Shown here: piece after piece, positions 50,326-60,862 of the stretch
Layout: every line of letters begins with the position of its first letter
Numbering within the stretch: the first letter of the stretch is position 1
NCBI GenBank assembly: GCA_035222895.1
Contig: JAVYIG010000168.1
Span: 434,001 to 498,000 of the forward strand
Length of the DNA: 64,000 nucleotides
Direction of reading: 5' to 3'
DNA from: Strongylocentrotus droebachiensis
Taxonomy: Eukaryota; Echinodermata; Echinoidea; Camarodonta; Strongylocentrotidae
Position numbers and translations under genes: made by a program
The notes under the pieces: model-generated
The model's database searches: none
What the model was told of the DNA's origin: nothing
Seen by the model: the letters and a program-made list of their open reading frames with translations, nothing else

Positions 50326-50541
50326 GATAGGGTGAGTTGGCTTGGTCAGTAAAGCATCTGCCTGTCATACAATATTGTAGAACCGACAAAGATTGTAGGT
50401 TCATATCCAGCCCGGGTGAATGACTGCAGCCTGCATTGTGTGTGAAGTTCTTGCAAACAGTCTGTCCCTTGAATAGGATGTTAAAGGCCTTGTGCGTAGG
50501 AGATCACCACCTGTGCATATCAAAGCCTCATTCAGATATGA
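50326..50541 (+). mobile_element. tRNA-derived SINE
   Basis: A tRNA-like head has an A-box-like segment (AGTTGGCTTGGTCAGTAAAGC, 50335-50355) and a B box (GGTTCATATCC, 50399-50409) followed by AGCCCGGGTGA. The body continues with a conserved SINE-like core: CTGTCCCTTGAATAGGATGTTAAAGGCC near 50461-50488, then GTAGGAGA and CACCTGTGCA words. This arrangement is typical of SINEs shared among sea urchins and other marine invertebrates. The 3' tail is not distinct, so the right boundary is approximate. Non-coding; transcription would be by RNA polymerase III. Confidence 0.65.
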
Positions 50542-50545
50542 CACA

Positions 50546-51939
50546 GAAAAGTATAGTTTGATTTTTATGATGACGTAAAGTGTAATATTACTTTACATTC
50601 TGTATCTTATGGCACAGAGCTAGGTCAACATGCGTAGGACCTTTGTTGTGCGCAGTTGCTGTTCATTTACACGTTTTAAAAAACGCTGCATTTTTTGCGG
50701 CAGTGTAAGCATCATTTCTGAACTCTCTGCACTCACTGCACTAGTTAATAAAATATTAGGGGGAAATCCCTGTATAAAGATCTACCTGCACATGTCAATC
50801 ACTTATACCTAAAGAAAAGACTTGAGGGTCATAATAGTGTTGAAGTTTGCTTCCCCCTCCTAGGCATACTAGTAGTTGGCACTGAATTCGTAAAAAGTGA
50901 TGATATCAGGATGATATGAAGTTGATATTTTACATACATTTCAGGCATTGCCATTACATGCCACTTGCATGTACCCCACCTGCTGCAAAGTAGTAGCTTC
51001 TAAAGGCATATCGCAGTAAAGTGATGGCCCCCACCCTACTCCCACCCCTTCCACATCAAGTTTCCTTCCATCTCTTCAAACATCGATTTTCAAGGCTCAT
51101 AGACGCATGGCGACGACAGATGCACCTCACCTCCTTTTGGCTTGCCGTTGCTATGGTAATGATTTGACGGCAACATCTTGCAGGTATCGATGACCCCTCA
51201 TGGGTGTATTGTCATCGGATCATATGATCTGTCCGAGAGGTGGTGTAATTGATTTGGGAGGGTGACTGCCCACCCTCCTTGTTAGGGTATGGTCCTCCAG
51301 GGCAGTCATCCGAGATTGTTACGCTGCTCTTACAATATATATTCATCGCATTCTCAGGGATTATCAGTGAATGGACAAAACAAAAGCTCCTTAAAAAGTC
51401 GCCAGTATCCCTCAGGCAGTTGTGATCAATATACATTCTAATTCCAATATGATATGGCAATGGCATTCAAAGATTCTGTCTTGACATTTTGATATCATGA
51501 GAGGATTTAAATTCTTGATTGATTTCGCGTAGAATGCTAAGGAGAAAAAAAAATCATGTTTGCTATCAGAGAAATGACTCACATTTTAAGAGATATTTTG
51601 TGATTTTTCATTCATGTCAAAATGTTTTATTTGGGCAGCAAAATATCACCTTTGAATTGTACATTGTCAAAAATATCTTGGCATTCATGGTTATTAAGAC
51701 ATTCAGTATAAAATCTTACAAAGTGTGGGCATCTGATGTGGGCAAATGATCCTATTTAGAATCATTTGGTGGCGGCTCGTTTAACATAAATGTAGATATT
51801 TCTAAAATCCACAGGACAAACTGGTGATGAAACTGAGATACCGACTTGTCAGTTCCTCCGGTCTTCTGACAACTTTTATGAGGGTTCTGGAGACCAACAT
51901 TGTTAGTCGCATGTGCTCTAGGTATCTTGGGACATCAGG
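50546..51939. other. Non-genic stretch
   Basis: No exon recognised. The 51090-51330 part is less AT-rich and contains GTTGCTATGGTAATG, resembling an RFX X-box half-palindrome, but with no further support. Confidence 0.45.
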
Positions 51940-52198
51940 TGGGTGTTTCACAAAGCTCCTAAGTCGAACTTAACTCTAAGTTAGACTTAAAAATTATGGA
52001 GAGCCATTTGAAACCTTAAAATAAGATATATTCAAATGCAAAAATTCAACTATTTTATACTTTTTATAAACTCCTCGATAATAGAACATAATTGATTTGA
52101 ATCAACTTTTTATTTTCATAGATGCCAAAGGCTTTCCATAATTGTTAAATCCAACTTAGAGATAAGCTCAATTTAGGATCTTTGTGAAACACTACCCA
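51940..52198. mobile_element. MITE with ~75-bp imperfect TIRs (TGGGTGTTTCACAAAG ends)
   Basis: The left end TGGGTGTTTCACAAAGCTCC and right end (complement TGGGTAGTGTTTCACAAAG) pair. Complementarity continues through CCTAAGT...CTCTAAGTT...AATTATGGA-AGCC for about 75 bp on each side with mismatches. Only about 100 bp lies between the arms. No coding capacity and no convincing target-site duplication. Confidence 0.75.
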
Positions 52199-52818
52199 GG
52201 CTTAGGGGCTGTAAGTCTACTGGGATGTTCCCATGGATATAGAAGGGCAAAGAGAAAGCCATATACTTGATATGGTAGTAGTACTTTGTCTCTTACTCAA
52301 TATTTCTTCTGTGAACCATGTATTGGCTATCCTTGTACTATGTTCCATCGATACCTCTTTCCTATTAAAACACAAGTACGATTCAAATCTGTTCACTTTG
52401 TTGCGATGACTCTTAAGATAACTTCATTCTTGTAATGGAGAGCTGCCTGCAGAAACGCATGAGAAAGCACAGGGGGTCATACACTAAGGAGACGAAGGAC
52501 TAAAGACCAAACAGAAGCCCTACATGAGTCTGCTAGATGACGTAAGGGGGGGGGGGGGGGAGGAGATTTTCAGCTCATACTTTAGGGCTCTTTAGCATTC
52601 ATGAGATGAAGATTGTGTACGCTGTTTGTTGATTGAATTAGTCCGACCCGTCTCACATATCTTCTCATGGTTTGAATCACTCAACAGGGCATAGAAAGAA
52701 TGCATTTCTTAAAACTCCAAAGGTCAAGACTTTAAAAAGCAGTCATTAACATCGCTCATACATATACTCCGAGATGGTATTTACATATACCTAGAGGGCG
52801 GTAGACACAAATATAAAA
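52199..52818. other. Non-genic stretch
   Basis: No exon seen; contains a G15-type run at about 52546-52560. It ends at the insertion point of the LINE; TATAAAA at 52812-52818 may be the left target-site duplication. Confidence 0.5.
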
Positions 52819-54566
52819 CTTGTACAAAGGGGGTTTGAAAATGTTGAATTTCAAGTACATGATCTATGCACAGCGTGTAGTGTGGATTAAGAAACTGCTT
52901 GGTGGCAATAATGACATGAAATGGAAACAATTTTTCGAATATATATTCAGAATGGTAGGAGGAAAGTTAATATTTTTTTGCAATTATAATCCCAAAACAA
53001 TCAATATTAAGGCACCCAATCTATACTTGGATTTTTTGAACATCTGGAATTATCTAAAGGAGAAGGAATATATTGTAAAAGAAACACATAATGAAAATCA
53101 AATTATCTTTAACAATACTTTTATTGAAGGTAGGATAATTCCTTTTAATGCAAAATTATTTCATGTGAACATTTTTCAAGTTAAACATTTGACTGACGCA
53201 GAAGGTGATATGAGATCAGGGGACTATTTCATAAGGAAAGGTCTTAATGTAGACGATCTGTTTTTGCTTAATGATCTATACACCAAATTGCCAGCTGCCT
53301 GGAAGATTAAGAGGATTTGCAGAGGGAGAGATGATACTCTAAATGACACTGTTGATCTTTCCAACATTAACTTTATCATTAACAAAACAGTATATTCTTT
53401 TGAGTCTGTCTCTTCCAAAATGCTCTATAACATTTTTATTGCTATAATACAAGATGCATTTGCTTTTAAACATCCAGAGGTAATAGCTTTAAATCTAGAT
53501 AAGTCGGAAACTACAACATGTTTCTCAATCCCCAGATTTTCCACTCTAGATGGAAGTTATGGGAATTTCAGTATAAACTTTTACATAACATCATATTTTG
53601 TAATGATAAATTGTATCTTTTTGGTTTAATACGGTCAAATTTATGTTCCTTTTGTAGAAAAGAAGTAGAAACCTATCGTCATATCTTCTTTGAATGTTCT
53701 GAAGGGACCAGAATATGGAATGAGATGGGAAACAGTTTAAAGATGTTTCAGTTTCTTAATATGCAATGGATTGATGTGTTGCTTGGTCAAATATATGATT
53801 TACAGTAATCGTAAAAATGGAAAGTTCCTAACTAGTAAAGAAATATGTAAGGCTGTAGAGAACTCAAAAAAAGTTGAACATGAAAAAGCAAAATTAAAGG
53901 ACAAACTGCCAATACATTATCAAAAATGGGAAAATTTTACCCCTTAAGACAGGGGAACTGATTGTATATATATTGTAATTCCTGTTTCCTGTTCACTCAC
54001 TCACTTTCCCATCGATCCGAACATTTATCTGCTATCGTGTTTGTTTGTTTTTTTATATTTCATATTTATATATTTTTTAAATAACGGTATAGTTACAGAC
54101 CTCCACTGATACAAGACCCTTATATAGTTAGCATGAAAAATGCACCGTATTAGTATATGTAAATATAACATATTTTGTCATGGGTTATGAAGCAGCACCT
54201 TCACCTTATACTTTTTGTTTATAAAAGAAAATCTTTGTTCAGATTGCTTAATTTATATTGAACTAATTAATTTGCATATTATGTTGTAAAAATTGTTCCT
54301 TTTTATAATGTTGTATTCAAGTATTACCGTCACCTTCTCCTTTTTTTAAAGGAATTGGGGCACATTCTGTACACTTGTTTGAATGTGTACTATATTAGTT
54401 TGGATACTTATGGAAAATATTTTTTAAATATGTCTGTGTTTATAATGTATGAGACAATGTACTACATGTATGTTTATACTGTAAGAACAGTTGTGTTCCT
54501 ATTCATCATTTTGTATAATTATGAAGATCTGAATAAAGGCAAAAAAGCTTTAAAAAAAAAAAAAAA
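52819..54566 (+). mobile_element. 5'-truncated Tx1/L1-like LINE, 3' end with poly(A)
   Basis: Comprises the C-terminal part of ORF2 (52820-53947), a 3' UTR of about 600 bp, an AATAAA at 54532-54537 and a poly(A) run at 54552-54566. A TATAAAA at 52812-52818 recurs one base after the tail (54568-54574) as a possible 7-bp target-site duplication, which would put 5' truncation exactly at 52819. Truncation at the 5' end with an A tail is typical of target-primed reverse transcription. Confidence 0.8.
52820..53947 (+). pseudogene. LINE ORF2 C-terminal region with zinc-knuckle, frameshifted
   Basis: Begins mid-protein with YKGGLKMLNFKYMIYAQRVVWIKKLL, the segment that follows the RT domain in Tx1/L1-type ORF2. 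The first frame runs to about 53545, then coding similarity moves to another frame: KLWEFQYKLLHNIIFCNDKLYLFG, then CSFCRKEVETYRHIFFEC, a Cys/His motif like the zf-RVT region. Near 53790 it shifts back (YSNRKNGKFLTSKEICKAVENSKK...) and ends at a TAA at 53945-53947. Two compensating small indels therefore disrupt it. The endonuclease and RT domains are absent, so the copy is inactive. Family assignment rests on these motifs; a Tx1 versus other L1-clade call would need a search. Confidence 0.8.
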
Positions 54567-54574
54567 CTATAAAA

Positions 54575-57081
54575 GATCAGTTTTGAGTTTTATAAACAAA
54601 TCAATTAGATCTCCAGATATATAGAGTTAAAAAAGTAAATCTTAAATCCATTCCCTGGTATGTAAAATTTATATATTTTTATATTAAATATATATATATT
54701 TTTTTTTGGGGGGGGGGGGCATGATGTAGTATACTATTAAAAAAAGTATATAAATGAAAATTGTGCTACATCACTTAGTAAGTACTGTGTTGACAGAAGA
54801 TATGAAGCTTTTTAACATAAACCCTCAATTTTCAAGTGAAATCTACTCAAGCTCTGTGAATGAGCCAATATTGTATCTATGTGTAATTTTAATGGCACCC
54901 AGTGTTGACATTTTCTTAAATTTGAAATTATCTTGAATTTTGAAAAAATGTCTGGTCATGCTATAAAATCTACTCTTTTCCCTCGCAGAAGAAGTGGGAG
55001 TTTGGTGAAAATTTATAGCAGAAAAAAATAGGGTGTGAAAAAGAAAGAAGAGAGAAAGTAAAAGATATGAAATAATCAATCACTCTTATTTTAGGGAAAG
55101 TGCTTTTCTCCACCTTAAACACATCAGCTATATCCAATCTGATACTCCTTTTTAAGAACATGATGGTTAGAATTTTATTTGGTGCCAATAAATTATGGTG
55201 TTGCTGTTATTGTAAAATGAGAAGATTTCCTGTTATTGCAATGTAGTTCAGTGTAATGTTATGATACAGAGTCAAATGAAAATAAATCATTGCCTTTATT
55301 CCGTAGCATTTCTCACCCCTGAAGTAATCAGACCGAATACGTATTCCATCGTGATATATCTTTTGATCTTACTGAGAATATTTTGTGTACAACTGAGTAT
55401 GTTTCAAGTAAGATAACATGAATTGGGAGCAACAATTTGGAGTAAACTTTCAGAGACATTACAAATTATTTATGATTTCTGCAGAAAGAGGGTGATGAAG
55501 GATTATTGCTAGAGGAATTTAATCCATTTACTATTTTGACCTATTGGGAACAGTTTTCATTTCCATAAACATGGATTTCCAGTGAATTTCTTGTTTTCAA
55601 AGGCATTTGGCGCAATATGGGTATATTGTAATTTTGTTTTATTGAATAGCTTAACAGTCCTCAGTGGGCTTATTGAATATGTTTCTGTCTTTTCCCCCAA
55701 AACACAAATCCCCTTTATGCTCATAAGTCCATCTTCAATGGTCAAATATTCTCCAAAAAATTGAAATCTCTTCTAGTGCTTTGTCTTGAGCTCGATTCCA
55801 CTGCCAGAGGCAACAATTTGTGCACTTTCAGGTGAAACAGAAGAGCTCTCTCTTGCAATTAGATGAGAAAGATCTTTCTTTTTTTACAAGGTTACAAACG
55901 TACATCATTTCTGTGAATGAAGACCTCTACAATTTTTTTTGCCAGAATTAGTTGGATTTGTGAACATGATTAGAGATGTGGATAGGAAAGTATTGAAAGC
56001 AATGTCAGAAGCTTTCATTCACTTATACACCAATCACGGAGTGTTCATCCTCTCATGTTTGATGTGTTCTTGTTCATGTCCCAAAGGGATGTCATTCCAT
56101 TGTGTGGAGTATCATAAGCACTACCCACGCTGGTTATATCATCAGTTCCTCTCATGCGATCTCTCTATTGCATGCAAGATTAACAGAACCTCACAATCTT
56201 TTGCAGACTTTTATATTTTGCTTGTCTTTCTTTGAAGTCATAGAAATAAATCTTGCTAGAGCTGAATTTTAAATGAAAATAAGGAAATTATGTTGTTAAA
56301 AGTGGAAATTATTTCAGGGTTCTCCAAGTATTACTTTTTTTTAAAGAATCACTAGAAATACTGAGAATTGCACATTATCTTTAATACCAGTATTGTTTGA
56401 ATTGTTGGTCTTTAGACAGGAAATGTCTTTCTACTCATGAAGTAATCAGTGAATTACTTCATTTAATATTTTGGAAAGACTTTTATTAATCTAGTCAGTG
56501 CTATCTGCCACTGACTCTAGAAAAAACGATAACTGAACTTTTAAAAACTAGACTTTAAAAAGTTTTCTTTTTCTTGTTGTTCTTGACATTAAAAAAGGTT
56601 CAGTGAGATGTAAAGTTTAATGTTGAACTCTATTTGTTAACCTGAGTAACAGATATAGGGACCCTAGTATTTGTTCGCAAAATAAAGATTAGACCAAAAT
56701 CACCTATTGTTTCCAGAATTACTGAAGGTGTTTTGTTTTTCTTCAATGTTTTATTGTCGGATCTTCATCATCGTCATCATCATCATTATGGTTTCATGGT
56801 TTGTTTCACTTCACTGCTAAGAAACCATGTGTACACTTGTAAGTAAGCAATTAGGGGAGAGAAGGCTTTCAGTCCTCTGTGAGGGACGTGGTAATAAGGA
56901 TGAATGTTTTACCAAAGGGGAGTAGTGCATCAACTTGGTTTTCAAACCTGGGACATTTCAGTTACGATACCAGAGCTCCTCCTCCTCCTCATCATCATCG
57001 TCATCACCATTTTTATTCTCATTTCTAGCATGAGAATTTCTAAATATTGAAATATGAATCATCAAGAGGATGGTGTGAAGA
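54575..57081. other. Non-genic stretch
   Basis: AT-rich; contains a T9G12 run at about 54699-54719 and frames up to 98 codons (55939-56235) with no motifs. No exon recognised. Confidence 0.5.
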
Positions 57082-57315
57082 AAAGATCACACTAGGGGCA
57101 TTTACATTGTCTTCCAAACACGCCAAAATATGCCAAACCGGAGCCTGACCCCGATGTTACCAAGGGCAACTACGCTTTACCGGCAGAAATGCCAAGCCCG
57201 AAACATTTCAAAACGAAGTGTGATCTTTTGGCGTGTTTTGGCATGTTTGGCAAGTATAAACGCCTGCAGTTGTAACATCACGATGTTAGGTCAGGTGATT
57301 TTAGGAGCGGGGGTA
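57082..57315. repeat. Foldback repeat module (ACACGCCAAAA arms)
   Basis: AAAGATCACACT at 57084-57095 is complementary to AGTGTGATCTTT at 57219-57230. AACACGCCAAAATATGCCAAAC (57118-57139) is mirrored by TTGGCGTGTTTTGGCATGTTTGG (57231-57253). The right part (GTTTGGCAAGTATAAACGCC...ATTTTAGG, to 57315) recurs as a diverged direct copy at about 58047-58094. It looks like overlapping remains of one or more MITEs. Confidence 0.5.
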
Positions 57316-57338
57316 GATTTCGTCCTTGAAGAAAATAA

Positions 57339-57960
57339 TAGAACGATAAATACAAAGTATAACATAAGAGAAGGTGATAGAATGATAAAAAAACACAAAG
57401 AATAACATAAGCGAAGGTGATAGAAGAAAGAAACAAAGAATAACATAAGGAAAGACACAAAGAGAAAGTGATAGAAGGAAGAAACAAAGAATAGCATAAG
57501 GAAAGACAGAAAGAGAAAGTGATAGAAGGAAGAAATAAAGAATAACATAAAGATAGACAGAAAGAGAAAGTGATAGAAGGAAGAAATAAAGAATAACATA
57601 AGGAAAGACAGAAAGAGAAAGTGATAGAATGATAAAAACAAAGAATATTAAAAACAAATAATAAAATAAAAGAAGGTAAAAGAAGGAAGAAACAAAGAAT
57701 AACATAAGAGAAAGTGCTAGAATGATTAAACAAAAAATAATAATATAAGAGAAGGTGATAGAAGGAAGAAACAAAGAATAACATAAGGAAAGACAGAAAT
57801 AGAAAGTGATAGAATGATAAAAACAAAGAATAACATAAAAGAAGGTGATAAAAAGAAAAAAACAAAGAATAATAAAAAACAAAGAATAACATAAAAGAAG
57901 GTAAAAGAAGGAAGAAACAAAGAATGGAAAGACAGAAAGAAAAAATGATAAAGAATATAA
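57339..57960. repeat. Purine-rich minisatellite, 51-bp and 39-bp units
   Basis: Tandem units begin GTGATAGAAGGAAGAAACAAAG and contain ATAACATAAGGAAAGACAGAAAG. Full units are 51 bp and shorter ones 39 bp, with several near-identical copies in a row at 57418-57620. Because both lengths are multiples of three, the minus strand stays open in more than one frame (up to 267 codons, 57278-58081), encoding Phe/Leu/Ser-rich repeats. No start context, signal or domain supports a real gene. Confidence 0.85.
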
Positions 57961-58103
57961 TAATAGTAATAATAGTTTTTGCATCGGAGTGCCGCGCATG
58001 CGCATTACCAACTAAAACACGCCAAATGAGCTTTTCAGTTGGTGATGTTTCAGCACAAGTGTAAACGGGTGCGTGAAACATCGCAATTTTAGGAAATGAG
58101 GTA

Positions 58104-58276
58104 ATTTACATCAATAAATCAACGTATCTACCTATTCTACTTTGCTATTGTTGCACCTCAACATTGCATAACCGAAACTTAAAACACATCGCCAAATTGC
58201 TCATACCCCCCCGACCAATGGCGCCCTCCGTGACCCTTGCGTCCGAGCGCCGCCAACGTAACCTCTTCCTCTTATC
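58104..58276 (+). repeat. DIRS left inverted terminal repeat
   Basis: Complementary to 63828-64000; 58123-58276 matches nearly perfectly, while the outer 19 bp differ by small indels. The outermost 44 bp (58104-58147) are exactly complementary to 63674-63717 in the internal region, which fixes the left boundary at 58104. Confidence 0.9.
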
Positions 58277-58639
58277 TCTTCGCATCCGAACGGATAAGTT
58301 ACACTAAAAATCGCTCCCAAAAGTTGAAGAGTTTTTCCTCTTTAGTCACTTTTTGGTTCGCATTTTCGCCTTTTATAATATTCTCTACGATTTCCTGTTC
58401 GTTAGAGAGTAGTTTCACTCCGTGAATTTATTTATTTATCAGTATTCTAGAACGTTTTCTTGCCGACTACTGTTACGTTTCCGCTTTCGCGTTTGCCTGT
58501 CCTCACTCCTCCGAGGCCTCGGGTGCGTGCGGGGGTAGTCGGTGGGGTGTTTTAGTCACTGGTAGTTTATTTAATTCTTTAATTCTTGTTGATAATTGCT
58601 CGTACCCTTTGTTTATTTTTCTTTCCCGCAGGTTATAAT
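58277..58639 (+). other. DIRS 5' leader
   Basis: Non-coding sequence between the left repeat and the gag start, presumably with the promoter. It ends with a T-rich run and CCCGCAG at 58624-58630, a good splice acceptor nine bases before the gag ATG, so a spliced leader is possible. Confidence 0.5.
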
Positions 58640-60830
58640 ATGTCTCGCAGTTCTTATTTTCTCTTAGCAGGTTTCACGAAGAAGAAATCAAGTTCTGTCG
58701 CGAGAAAGAAGACGAAGGATTCTAGTAATACGTCTTCGTTAGTTACGCCCCTCGGGAGCGGTGGTGACACCGCAAATCCCAAGGATGCGAACGTCAGTGG
58801 ACGTTTATGCGGGCAAGGGAAGCCCAGGAGAATGGTTGAGAAGGCGATATTGTCGTCCCTCAATACGGTTCCCGGAAACCCAGAGGTTCTTACCCTGGGT
58901 GGAACGGGCCTTAGTTCTGCACCGCCAACAATTGTTCCGTCGGTTCTTTTGTTTGGTCGGTGCACAAATCCATTGACGGATACGAAGACGAAGGATTCTC
59001 GTAATAAGTCTTCGTTAGTTACGCCCCTCGGGAGCGGTGGTGACACCGCAAATCCCAAGGATGCGAACGTCAGTGGACGTTTATGCGGGCAAGGGAAGCC
59101 CAGGAGAATGGTTGAGAAGGCGATATTGTCGTCCCTCAATACGGTTCCCGGAAACCCAGAGGTTCTTACCCTGGGTGGAACGGGCCTTAGTTCTGCACCG
59201 CCAACAATTGTTCCGTCGGTTCTTTTGTTTGGTCGGTGCACAAATCCATCGACGGATATTCGGGTTGCTTCCGTGGATCCGGACTTGAACCGGTCACCGT
59301 TCGGTTCTTCTGTCCCTTTGTCGGATTTGCCGGTTCCGGATTTCGGTCCGGATACCCGTGCATCCGAGTCGGATCCTGGGGCTTCAACTAACCGCGCCTC
59401 TCCGTCGGTGCGTGTTCCGTTTTTCCCGATTCGGTTTGCGGGGAGCTCCTACCGTCGGGCTTTTATCGGATAACCATCCCGTTTCTTCGGCCTTTTCCGT
59501 TACCGCTACGTCTCGTAAGAGGCGGGGTTCCCGGGACGCTGTGGCCGGTTCTTCCTCGGATTTTGTTTATCCTTCGAAGAATCCGCGATCTGATTTTATG
59601 GCACTGTTTGCGGCTCCTCGGGGTCCGCCTTTGGTGGCTACTCTCCCTCCGTCGGTGCCTCCACCCCCGCCGGAATTTTCGGATTGGATGCGGGCTTTTG
59701 CTGACGCTTTTCGATCTTCGGTGCCCGAGTCGGCTCCTCCGGTTCGTCCTACTTCGCTTTCGGATCCGATCGCGGTTGATTTATTTTCGGAGTTTTCCGA
59801 AGATGCATCGATCTCGCCTGAGCAGTCGCCGGTGCGGGTTTCGAGTTGTCGTATTCAGCCGGGGTCCTCTCTTTTTTGCTTCTCCGCCTCACGCTTCGTT
59901 GGGCGCTCCGAGAGGCGGGGATCGTCCCTGTTTATCTGGTCAAGATAGGGGGGGCTCGGTTGATCGTTGGGACACTGGTTCCATCGCTCAGTCGTCTGGT
60001 TTAGTTGCGGGGGATGATGCGTCTACTTCCGTTTGTGTCTCTGGCGGCGGATTCGTTAGCCTTGTTTCACAAATATGTGCCCGATTCGTGTGTCGTCCCG
60101 GAGTTATCGGCGGGGCTTCCTGTCTTCTAAATCGGACTCTTCAGCGTTTCAGGGACTGTTTCTTCCTGATCTACACAAAGAAGAATTTGTGAATGCCGCA
60201 GAAGACTTGTCGTCATCGACGGGATTTCTTAAGCGGCAGGTGGACAAGTACGCTTTCGTTCCTCAGGATGCGGATTTGTATTTGTGTCCTAAACGGGTTT
60301 CTCCCAAACTTGTGGCGGTGGCCAGTCGTTTGGGGAAGAAGTTTGGGACTCGTGGTCCTTTTGATAAAAGTGACAATTTGTTGTTTGATCTTTTCTCACG
60401 GCTTGCGGTGACTTCGCATTCCATCGGGAAGTATCGTCGGGAGGCTGTGCTCACTTATTTGGGCATTCGACCGCATCGAATTCCAGGACTGCTTCCGCAG
60501 ATTCCAGTGGCCAGCCCCCACCTTTGTGGAGTTAGTTTCACTACTCTACTGCAAGCCGAGATTGATGGTGAGAAGCAGGCTCGAGACCTGTCCGTTGCTT
60601 TTCGTGATGTCCAAGAACCGGTTCCTTCCTCCAGACCTCGTAAGAAAAGTTTGAAGATTTCGGGTTCTTTTCGTAAGAACGTCGGCCAGTCTAAGGGCCG
60701 CCCTCAGGACTGGTACCCGGCCGAGGAGGAATACCAGGATCGTGGTCGTCCTTCGTCTCGAGGTTCTTCTTACCGTGTTTCTTCTATCTTCCCGGACTCC
60801 CTTTCGTGGTGGTGGGAAGTCATTCTCTAG
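58640..60830 (+). pseudogene. gag: DIRS gag-like ORF, disrupted
   Basis: Starts at ATG 58640 (MSRSSYFLLAGFTKKK) and reads to a stop at 59473. Coding-like sequence then continues in a second frame (about 59450-59850, ...SRKRRGSRDAVAGSSSDFVYPSKNPRS..., proline-rich PPPPPEFSDWMRAFADAF). It passes to a third frame (about 59860-60060) and returns to the second for 60075-60830 (KEEFVNAAEDLSSSTGFLKRQVDKYAFVPQDADLYLCPK...), ending basic and Arg/Ser/Gly-rich. At least three frameshifts are needed. The putative product is the nucleocapsid-like Gag that packages element RNA. A 92-codon segment is duplicated in tandem (58708-59259). Assignment rests on position and composition typical of DIRS gag; no enzyme motif is expected. 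Confidence 0.7.
58708..59259 (+). repeat. 276-bp in-frame tandem duplication within gag
   Basis: 58709-58984 is repeated at 58985-59259 with about three base differences (TCTAGTAATACG versus TCTCGTAATAAG, and CATTGACGG versus CATCGACGG). The unit is 92 codons, so the frame is kept. High identity implies a recent duplication, although the rest of gag is frameshifted. Confidence 0.95.
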
Positions 60831-60862
60831 ATGATGACTTCCCCCGAGTGCTTGGGTCTTAG

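Noticed and set aside
57418-57620. CRISPR-like regular repeats
   Set aside because: Units are contiguous without unique spacers, so this is a minisatellite in an animal genome.
57278-58081. 267-codon minus-strand frame, hydrophobic and repetitive
   Set aside because: Produced by the 51/39-bp purine-rich minisatellite; no signal, domain or start context, and it runs into unrelated foldback sequence.
58654-59241. 195-codon minus-strand frame
   Set aside because: Antisense shadow of the duplicated gag segment; it repeats itself at the same 276-bp period.
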